The position numbers and the translations under genes were made by a program. This document shows, piece by piece, positions 1 to 4,937 of a DNA stretch of 7,346 bases (its first letter is position 1; each line of letters begins with the position of its first letter). The notes beneath the pieces are model-generated. The model was not told the DNA's origin, did no database searches, and was given only the letters and a program-made list of their open reading frames with translations. This stretch comes from Candidatus Hodarchaeota archaeon (GTDB taxonomy: Archaea > Asgardarchaeota > Heimdallarchaeia > Hodarchaeales > YT1-057): assembly GCA_016839955.1 (NCBI GenBank), contig JAEOTI010000280.1, positions 1 to 7,346 on the forward strand, given 5' to 3'.

Positions 1-2
1 AT

Positions 3-812
3 GTTTCAGCTCCTTTAACAATTGCTTTTTGGCGATTCGTTCTTGCTTCAATTTTTCTTGTTCCTACATTATTGTTTTTCCAAGTAAAAGAGCCCCAGTA
101 TGCGTGGGACGACGTTCCGGATTACTTTTTTTTAGGTTTAACTGGTGTTGCTACCTACAATTTTCTTTTCCTCACTGGACTTCGTTATACAACTGCATCG
201 AGTGGAGCGCTGGTTGCAGGTGCCAATCCAATATTGATAGCGATATTTGCTACACTTTTCCTAAAAGAAATCACCAACATAACTAAAATAGTTGGATTTT
301 TTATCGGTATGCTTGGAGTAATATTTGTGATTGGTATTGATGTTTTAGAAGGAACAGGATGGTTCGGAAACCTAATAATCTTTATTGCAATGATTTTTTG
401 GGCAACCTATTCCATATCTCTAAAAAAATTAACATCACATTATTCAGCCATGGAATTAACAACTTATAGTGTCATTTGTGGGACTATTATTCTTTTCCCG
501 TTAGCATTGTTTGAATCAGGGAATTCACTTTTCAAATTTGAGTTTGAAACCTGGATGGGAATATTCTATCTTGGTTTTTTTGCTACATATGGAGCCTTTA
601 GTCTTTTCAACCGTAGTCTTGCACGAATTGGAGCAAGTAAAACTGCAATATTCATCAATCTTGTTCCAATATTTGGTTCCTTGTTAGCTATTTTATTATT
701 AGGAGAAACTGTCACCTTATTCAAGATTTTAGGATTAATGTTCGTTATTTCAGGTGTATTTATTGTCACTCAATCGGATAAATTGTTTTTTAATAAAAGA
801 TATTCAAATTAA
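3..812 (+). CDS. DMT superfamily (EamA-type) membrane transporter, 5' end missing
   Basis: The frame is open from the left edge of the window, so the start codon lies upstream; 269 residues and a TAA stop are visible. The protein is almost entirely hydrophobic helices and shows the two-fold EamA repeat. In the first half, SAPLTIAFWRF (visible residues 2-12) matches the usual start of helix 2, and RYTTASSGALVAGANPILIA (61-80) followed by LFLKE (86-89/90) is the typical helix 3-4 signature. The second half repeats it as LARIGASKTAIFINLVPIFG (206-225) followed by LLLGE (231-235). EamA proteins usually have ten helices and about 290-300 residues, so roughly 25-35 residues including helix 1 are missing. 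The family exports or imports small metabolites (amino acids, nucleotides, drugs) across the cytoplasmic membrane; the substrate cannot be read from sequence. The family call is firm. Confidence 0.9.
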   Translation, partial: VSAPLTIAFWRFVLASIFLVPTLLFFQVKEPQYAWDDVPDYFFLGLTGVATYNFLFLTGLRYTTASSGALVAGANPILIAIFATLFLKEITNITKIVGFFIGMLGVIFVIGIDVLEGTGWFGNLIIFIAMIFWATYSISLKKLTSHYSAMELTTYSVICGTIILFPLALFESGNSLFKFEFETWMGIFYLGFFATYGAFSLFNRSLARIGASKTAIFINLVPIFGSLLAILLLGETVTLFKILGLMFVISGVFIVTQSDKLFFNKRYSN

Positions 813-819
813 TTGTCTC

Positions 820-847
820 AATAGATAAAATACCTAATCTGTCTATT
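820..847 (+). terminator. Possible hairpin after the transporter gene
   Basis: Seven bases after the transporter stop, AATAGATA (820-827) can pair with TGTCTATT (840-847), eight pairs with one G-U wobble, around a 12-base loop. No T-run follows, so a terminator role is only a guess, and an AT-rich stem of this size can arise by chance. Confidence 0.2.
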
Positions 848-908
848 AAGAGCCAAACAAAACCATTTAATACAATTCTATAATTTTAACTTGAAATCTC
901 TAATTTCG

Positions 909-917
909 TTATAAAAA
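909..917 (+). promoter_or_regulatory. Archaeal TATA box of the small membrane protein gene
   Basis: TTATAAAAA is centred about 25 bases before the ATG at 938, the distance expected if transcription begins at or next to the start codon. A second TATA-like stretch, CTATAATTT (878-886), would instead give a leader of about 30 bases containing GGTGA (927-931), a partial Shine-Dalgarno match six bases before the ATG. Either promoter is possible; the nearer one is the better TATA match. Confidence 0.5.
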
Positions 918-937
918 CGGTAAAATGGTGAAAATTA

Positions 938-1300
938 ATGGAACCTGAGAAATTAAAGTATTTCCTACCAGTACTGGGCATAATAGCAATACTTACAGTA
1001 GTTCTAGTCTCAACTGATTGGGACTTCGTGTTAAATGACCCAGGAATAATAATGGTGATAATATTACTAGGTTACATGTTTTTTGGAGTCATGATCGGGA
1101 TAATCTATTTTGGTATGGGGTATTCATGGTTTCAAGCAGATCCTGGGCAACAAGGGCAAACTATGGTTAAAGGAACACGATATACATTTTCAGGAGATAC
1201 AAAAGCACCGTTCTATAAATATAGATTTCAATATATAGCAACTTTCCTGACTGGTTTTATAGTACTGATTATTATCACGGCTATTGTGGGGTTAGGGTAG
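938..1300 (+). CDS. Small membrane protein with three predicted helices, function unknown
   Basis: I do not recognise this 120-residue protein. It has a short charged start (MEPEKLK), then hydrophobic segments at about 7-25, 37-60 and 99-118. Between the second and third lies a polar loop of about 38 residues (61-98), rich in Gly, Gln and aromatic residues (GYSWF at 61-65, ADPGQQGQ at 67-74, RYTFSGD at 81-87), with several basic residues before the last helix. There is no cleavable signal peptide pattern, Cys pair or catalytic motif. The ATG follows a TATA box at a leaderless spacing, which supports the start. It stands alone, with 125 bases before it and 99 after. The coding call is supported by clean start and stop signals and coherent membrane topology; the role cannot be inferred. 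Confidence 0.75.
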   Translation: MEPEKLKYFLPVLGIIAILTVVLVSTDWDFVLNDPGIIMVIILLGYMFFGVMIGIIYFGMGYSWFQADPGQQGQTMVKGTRYTFSGDTKAPFYKYRFQYIATFLTGFIVLIIITAIVGLG

Positions 1301-1317
1301 AGAAAAACAACTTAACA

Positions 1318-1371
1318 TTATCAGGATTTCAAAAGGGGGAGCTCTCATTTTTCCCTATGAAATGCTGATAA
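1318..1371. repeat. 54-bp imperfect inverted repeat (potential long hairpin)
   Basis: The outer arms TTATCAGGATTTCA (1318-1331) and TGAAATGCTGATAA (1358-1371) are complementary at 13 of 14 positions. Inside them AGGGGGAG (1334-1341) can pair with TTTTCCCT (1349-1356) using three G-U wobbles, leaving a loop of about 7 bases. The element starts 17 bases after the stop of the small membrane protein gene, and its right arm overlaps the TATA-like box of the kinase gene. It could be a transcript-end structure, a large operator or a relic of a small mobile element. There is no T-run after the right arm and no obvious flanking duplication, so none of these is settled. Confidence 0.6.
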
Positions 1372-1375
1372 AAAT
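1368..1375 (+). promoter_or_regulatory. TATA-like box of the APH-family kinase gene
   Basis: ATAAAAAT is centred about 28 bases before the ATG at 1400, consistent with a leaderless or nearly leaderless transcript. A second A-rich match, ATAAAAACGG (1378-1387), is identical to 911-920 upstream of the previous gene, but lies too close to the ATG to place the transcript start at or before it. The box shares four bases with the right arm of the inverted repeat. Confidence 0.45.
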
Positions 1376-1399
1376 CCATAAAAACGGAAACTGAAATTT

Positions 1400-2419
1400 A
1401 TGGAACGTAGTAAAGAGAAAATATCCCAGTATATTACAAAATATTATCAAAATTGTGATCATATTGAAATTGCTAATTTCAGAGAAATCAATATAGGATG
1501 GGAAACAAAAAAATATTCGCTCTCAGTTATCTGCAGAGAAAAATCTGAAATAAAAGAAAAAAGATTACTCTTTAGAGTTTTTTCAGGTGGACATGGAGTT
1601 TTCCGAGCTGAAAACGAATATAAAATCATGAAAGTACTTTATGAACTTGGATACCCTGTTCCTCAAGTTCTTGGAGTAGAAAATAAGAATTCTCCATTTA
1701 ATGAACCTTTTATCATTATGCCATTTATCGATGGCGAATCAATGATGTCATTAATTGAGAAATCAGAATCTAAACAACAAAACGAATTGCTTATGAAATT
1801 CCTGAAGCTTTTTGTTGACCTTCATGAGTTAGATTGGAAAAATTTTCAATATATGACCAAAGAAATTAGAACTGAGGATTCTACTTGGTTTATTGAGAGA
1901 AATACTCTTCTATTCGATAGAATGTTACAAAATTATAAAAGTACACAAGTTTTACAACCAGTCGTATCTTGGTTAAAGGAAAAAGCACCAGAAATTACCC
2001 CTATTCCTCTTTCACTATTACATGGAGATTTCCATCCAGATAACATAATGATCAAAGATAACGGATCTGTGTTTGTAATAGATTGGGGTGGAGCTTTAAT
2101 TGGTGACCGGAGGTTTGATTTGGCTTGGACAATTCTTTTGGCAACAACATATGGGTTTCCAATTCGTGAAGTGATTTTGAATGGATACGAACAACTTACC
2201 AAAAGGAAAATCGAGGATATAGTGCTCTTTGAAGTTATGGCGGTAATAAGAAGACTCTCTGATTATATAATTAGTACATCAGGTGATAGCTTAGGTATGC
2301 GATCTGATGTAGTTCAACTGATGAAAAAAGATTCATATCATTATTTGAATGTTCTAGAATTCTTAAAAGAGAAAACAAAAATTGAGATCCCTATTTTAGA
2401 AAGAGAATTTAGTCAATAG
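1400..2419 (+). CDS. APH/choline-kinase family phosphotransferase
   Basis: The 339-residue protein has the protein-kinase-like fold of the aminoglycoside phosphotransferase family (APH, PF01636), which transfers a phosphate from ATP to a small-molecule hydroxyl. LLFRVF (56-61) sits in the N-lobe, followed by AENEYKIMKVL (70-80) and LGYPVPQVLGVE (83-94), then the hinge PFIIMPFIDGESM (103-115). The catalytic loop is LLHGDFHPDNIMI (206-218) with the likely catalytic base Asp210, and VIDWGGALIGDRRFDLAW (226-243) carries the metal-binding Asp228. All core motifs are intact, so it should be active. The C-terminal lobe is helical, there are no membrane segments, and the protein is presumably cytoplasmic. 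No substrate-specific motif is visible; antibiotics, sugars, amino alcohols and acyl-CoA-linked substrates all occur in the family. It appears to be a single-gene unit. Confidence 0.88.
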   Translation: MERSKEKISQYITKYYQNCDHIEIANFREINIGWETKKYSLSVICREKSEIKEKRLLFRVFSGGHGVFRAENEYKIMKVLYELGYPVPQVLGVENKNSPFNEPFIIMPFIDGESMMSLIEKSESKQQNELLMKFLKLFVDLHELDWKNFQYMTKEIRTEDSTWFIERNTLLFDRMLQNYKSTQVLQPVVSWLKEKAPEITPIPLSLLHGDFHPDNIMIKDNGSVFVIDWGGALIGDRRFDLAWTILLATTYGFPIREVILNGYEQLTKRKIEDIVLFEVMAVIRRLSDYIISTSGDSLGMRSDVVQLMKKDSYHYLNVLEFLKEKTKIEIPILEREFSQ

Positions 2420-2422
2420 AGC

Positions 2423-2428
2423 TTTTTT
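2423..2428 (+). terminator. Oligo-T run after the kinase gene
   Basis: Six T residues begin three bases after the kinase stop codon. Archaeal RNA polymerase often terminates at T-rich stretches without a hairpin, so this may end the kinase transcript; the run is short. Confidence 0.35.
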
Positions 2429-2461
2429 CTAATGTGAAATACCAATCATAGGGGTGTTGTG

Positions 2462-2484
2462 AAATGATTCTAAATTTATCATTT
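2462..2484. promoter_or_regulatory. Inverted repeat upstream of the zinc-ribbon/PH gene, possible operator
   Basis: AAATGAT (2462-2468) and ATCATTT (2478-2484) are perfect 7-base inverted arms around a 9-base spacer, centred about 49 bases before the ATG at 2522. The left arm lies within one copy of a direct repeat, TGTGAAAT at 2433-2440 and 2458-2465. The arrangement resembles a dimer binding site near a promoter, but the arms are AT-rich and there is no second copy in the window. Confidence 0.3.
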
Positions 2485-2501
2485 ATTTGATCAGAAGATT
2501 A

Positions 2502-2509
2502 TTATAAAT
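2502..2509 (+). promoter_or_regulatory. TATA-like box before the zinc-ribbon/PH gene
   Basis: TTATAAAT is the best TATA match in this gap, but it is centred only about 17 bases before the ATG at 2522, closer than the roughly 25 bases seen at the neighbouring genes. Either a weaker AT-rich stretch around 2481-2490 is the real box, or translation starts further in, for example at the TTG at 2591. Confidence 0.3.
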
Positions 2510-2521
2510 TAACCATTTTAA

Positions 2522-3169
2522 ATGTCCTATTTAATTGAATTTATTAGTAATAAAGAGTTAAATTATTCGAAAGATGAGAAGGGACTCTTATTGTCTGAGA
2601 AAACTACTTGTATAAACTGTGGTAGTGTAATCTTCCCTGACGATTCCTTTTGTGCCACTTGTGGAGAGATTATTTCTTCTAAGAGTAGTGAAGTCCAAAT
2701 AACTACAACAGAACCGATTATCCATACAAAATCGTATATCCAGACAGTTTACGCTCATGAACTCCTAGCATTAATACGTTCGGAAGATAAAATTCAAGAA
2801 TTTTATGAAGTGAGCGATTGGCCTTTCAGTCTTCGAAAATCATTTGCTGCTCTTACTGACAAGCGACTATATTTTTATGATAAGTTCATAGAGAGAAAAA
2901 CCGGTAGTATGAGCTTACGAGATATCAAAAAACTCAAATTTGAGGAACGAAATTGGTTTTTAGTTGTAGTTGGAATAATATTGATCTTTCCTTTCTTTCC
3001 TCTTGGCATAACTGCAATTCTTGGTGCAGTATTAATTGCTAAAGGCTTAGAATATGGTTTAACAATAGAGACTTATCATTTTCACAAATATACAATTCGA
3101 GGAAATGAGAATCGTATTCGTGCTCTTCATGCAGAAATTTATCGAAAAGTTAAAGCTAAGGAATCTTGA
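2522..3169 (+). CDS. Zinc-ribbon protein with PH-like domain and membrane hairpin
   Basis: The 215-residue protein has three parts. Residues 30-47 form a short zinc ribbon, CINCG then CATCG, with Cys30, Cys33, Cys44 and Cys47 as the likely ligands. A polar linker (about 51-72) follows. Residues about 75-210 resemble a bacterial/archaeal PH-like domain: KSFAALTDKRLYFYD (106-120) and SMSLRDIKKLKFE (129-141) have the expected strand pattern. The domain is interrupted by a hydrophobic hairpin (about 144-174, with FPFFPLG at 156-162), then resumes with strands and a final helix. Such proteins are probably membrane-attached with the zinc ribbon in the cytoplasm; specific roles are mostly unknown. 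An in-frame TAA directly precedes the ATG, so this is the longest possible ATG frame, but the promoter spacing leaves a later start possible. Both domains would survive a TTG start at codon 24. Confidence 0.72.
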   Translation: MSYLIEFISNKELNYSKDEKGLLLSEKTTCINCGSVIFPDDSFCATCGEIISSKSSEVQITTTEPIIHTKSYIQTVYAHELLALIRSEDKIQEFYEVSDWPFSLRKSFAALTDKRLYFYDKFIERKTGSMSLRDIKKLKFEERNWFLVVVGIILIFPFFPLGITAILGAVLIAKGLEYGLTIETYHFHKYTIRGNENRIRALHAEIYRKVKAKES

Positions 3170-3222
3170 AAAATCCTATTAGTTCAAAAAGAAGAGAATT
3201 GATTTTTAGATATTTCTCTGAC

Positions 3223-3237
3223 TTAATAAGATCTTAT
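3223..3237 (+). promoter_or_regulatory. fetAB promoter: TATA-like box overlapped by a perfect palindrome
   Basis: TTAATAAG (3223-3230) is a TATA-like box centred about 29 bases before the ATG at 3256. A perfect 12-base palindrome, ATAAGATCTTAT (3226-3237), overlaps its 3' half and extends toward the transcription start. That position would let a bound repressor block TBP or polymerase. A metal-responsive regulator is the natural guess given the downstream genes, but the sequence does not say which. Confidence 0.5.
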
Positions 3238-3255
3238 CCTTAGTTTGTGTTGACG

Positions 3256-3999
3256 ATGAGCTCATTCACTGATCCAAATTGTCCTATTTGTCTCCAAGAT
3301 GTTAGTTATATTATCGAGGATAAGGAAATTCTCCGAAATATTACAATTAAAATACAAAAAGATGGAATTACTGGTATCATTGGTCCTTCTGGTTCTGGAA
3401 AGAGCACATTTCTAAGGCTACTCAATAGGTTAATTTCACCGACAACAGGAAAAATACTACTAGATAGGGTAGAATTACGTGAAATACCACCAAGAGAATT
3501 AAGAAAAACAGTTGGATTAGTTCAACAAAGACCTTTTCTATTTTCAGGGACAGTCCGTGATAACCTTATCTATGGACCTCAGATTTGGGAAATTAAATAT
3601 ACTGAAGCAATATTATTAGATCTTCTTGTGAAAGTTGCTTTGCCTTCAGACTTTTTAGACCGTAATATTGCAGGTCTTTCTGGAGGAGAGCAGCAACGAG
3701 TCAGTTTAGCTCGTAGTCTAGCGAATCAACCAAGAATTCTTTTACTGGATGAACCTACTTCTGCTTTAGATATTGGATCAGAAGAGGTCTTTGAAAAAAC
3801 TCTTCGTGCTTTATCTGGGGAAGGAATCAAAATAATTATCGTTACACACAGTTTAGAGCAGACTAAGCGGCTAACAGATCAACTACTTTTTTTACGAGAA
3901 GGACAACTCATAGAAAGTACTACTACTCAAGGATTCTTCCAGCGGTACAACGAGGAAGATGTTCGTATGTTTTTCAAAGGAAAGGATGTGATAATTTGA
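3256..3999 (+). CDS. fetA: FetA-like ABC transporter ATP-binding protein
   Basis: This 247-residue ATPase powers a two-component ABC transporter together with the downstream permease. All nucleotide-binding motifs are present: Walker A GPSGSGKST (43-51), Q-loop in VQQRPFLF (89-96), signature LSGGEQQR (141-148), Walker B ILLLDEPT (161-168, catalytic Glu166), D-loop SALD (169-172) and switch His198. The FetA assignment rests mainly on the partner, since ATPases of this class are hard to tell apart alone. In E. coli FetAB exports iron and helps resist peroxide. I chose ATG 3256 over in-frame GTG 3247 and TTG 3250 because it fits the TATA spacing; the GTG would add three residues. A Cys pair near the N-terminus (NCPIC, 8-12) is unusual. 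The gene overlaps the permease by four bases. Confidence 0.85.
   Translation: MSSFTDPNCPICLQDVSYIIEDKEILRNITIKIQKDGITGIIGPSGSGKSTFLRLLNRLISPTTGKILLDRVELREIPPRELRKTVGLVQQRPFLFSGTVRDNLIYGPQIWEIKYTEAILLDLLVKVALPSDFLDRNIAGLSGGEQQRVSLARSLANQPRILLLDEPTSALDIGSEEVFEKTLRALSGEGIKIIIVTHSLEQTKRLTDQLLFLREGQLIESTTTQGFFQRYNEEDVRMFFKGKDVII
3984..3992 (+). promoter_or_regulatory. Shine-Dalgarno site of the permease gene
   Basis: GGATGTGAT inside the end of the ATPase gene matches the canonical GGAGGTGAT at 8 of 9 positions. Its GG-rich core lies seven bases before the TTG at 3996. This supports the TTG start and an operon arrangement with coupled translation. The first genes of the other units lack a comparable site. 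Confidence 0.65.
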
Positions 4000-4871
4000 G
4001 TTTTACTATCCAAGGTTTTCAGATCATTGCTACCATATTTCAACAACTATTATCCTTTGATTTAGGCGGATTCACATTACCTGGAGAACTCCCTTCAGAT
4101 AAAGAATCTGAAGATACAATCCGTAGAATTTTAGTCTCGTCAATATTCTTACTCATTTTATGTGTTCTATCTTTTTGGCAAAGGATTAAGCTTGAAAGGT
4201 TATTTTTTTTAAGTTATTTGAAAGGTTTTGTACAAATTGTGCTTATGGCAACAGTCTTGATCATTTTATTTGGTTTAGAAGATTTGTGGGTATTATTTTG
4301 TGTTCTTCTCTTTATGTGCGCCTTTGCAGCCTTTACCACTAAACAAAGGAATCCAGAGATTCAAAATATTTTCAAGATGGAGATGACTGCAATAACTACT
4401 GGAAGCCTACTCGTAATGATTTTTGTTATTGCTGTAGATATTATCCCACAAAATGGTACCTATATCATCCCCATGGGCTCTATGGTGATCTCAAATGCAA
4501 TGATAATTACTAATATTGTTATTGAACGACTTATGTCAGATATTAAAAAATCTAAGGGGTTAATAGAAGCAGCCCTTTCCTTGGGGGATTCTCCAAGTAA
4601 TAGTATCAAATTGGTGGCAAAGGAATCATATCGCGCAGGTTTACTTCCAACAACTAATCGTGTTGCATTGTTGGGTGTAGTCACAATACCTGGTCTAATG
4701 GCAGGAATGATAATAGGGGGAGAAAACCCTATGGTTGCAGCAGTTTATCAGGTGATTATTTTTCTTATGATAATGGTTGCTGCATTCCTAAGTATTATAA
4801 TAATTGGACATTTAATGATAAAAAGTTTTTTTACTCAAGAAGATCAGCTTGATCCAAATTTATTTGGATAG
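3996..4871 (+). CDS. fetB: FetB-like (UPF0014) ABC transporter permease
   Basis: This 291-residue protein has about seven membrane helices (near 43-61, 75-93, 96-114, 132-150, 158-176, 222-242 and 248-274). Its signatures are those of the UPF0014/FetB family: IIPMGSMVISNAMI (157-170), then ALSLGDSP (193-200), and the C-terminal stretch YRAGLLPTTNRVALLG (212-227) followed by IPGLMAGMIIGGENPMVAA (231-249). With the upstream ATPase it should form an exporter in the cytoplasmic membrane; E. coli FetAB exports iron, and plant relatives (ALS3/STAR2) act in aluminium tolerance. The TTG start overlaps the fetA stop (TTGA) and follows a good Shine-Dalgarno site. Compared with E. coli FetB (about 259 residues) it carries an extra N-terminal segment of about 40 residues, mildly hydrophobic then acidic. 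Substrate is inferred from the family only. Confidence 0.88.
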   Translation: MSFTIQGFQIIATIFQQLLSFDLGGFTLPGELPSDKESEDTIRRILVSSIFLLILCVLSFWQRIKLERLFFLSYLKGFVQIVLMATVLIILFGLEDLWVLFCVLLFMCAFAAFTTKQRNPEIQNIFKMEMTAITTGSLLVMIFVIAVDIIPQNGTYIIPMGSMVISNAMIITNIVIERLMSDIKKSKGLIEAALSLGDSPSNSIKLVAKESYRAGLLPTTNRVALLGVVTIPGLMAGMIIGGENPMVAAVYQVIIFLMIMVAAFLSIIIIGHLMIKSFFTQEDQLDPNLFG

Positions 4872-4937
4872 AATTAATTTAATCAAGAGATTAGAAATCG
4901 AATGAAATCGGATAAACTTAAACAAGAATATATTTCT

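Noticed and set aside
29..286. Open frame of 85 codons on the plus strand overlapping the transporter gene
   Set aside because: It lies fully inside the EamA coding region in another frame, and its Cys- and Trp-rich translation resembles no protein.
1933..2202. Minus-strand open frame of 89 codons
   Set aside because: It is antisense to the catalytic part of the APH-family kinase, whose motifs show the plus strand is coding.
1400..2419. Kinase gene as an antibiotic-resistance determinant
   Set aside because: The APH fold is shared by many metabolic kinases. No substrate-specific motif or mobile context is visible, so only the family is called.
4460..4684. Minus-strand open frame of 74 codons
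   Set aside because: It is antisense to the conserved core of the FetB permease and has no promoter or family signal.
938..4871. The plus-strand genes as one defence or biosynthetic operon
   Set aside because: Gaps of 77-125 bases with separate TATA-like boxes, and unrelated predicted functions, argue for independent units apart from the fetAB pair.
4894..4910. GAAATCG repeated at 4894-4900 and 4904-4910 (10-base spacing)
   Set aside because: Only two seven-base copies lie between convergent gene ends, with no promoter nearby; not enough to claim a site.
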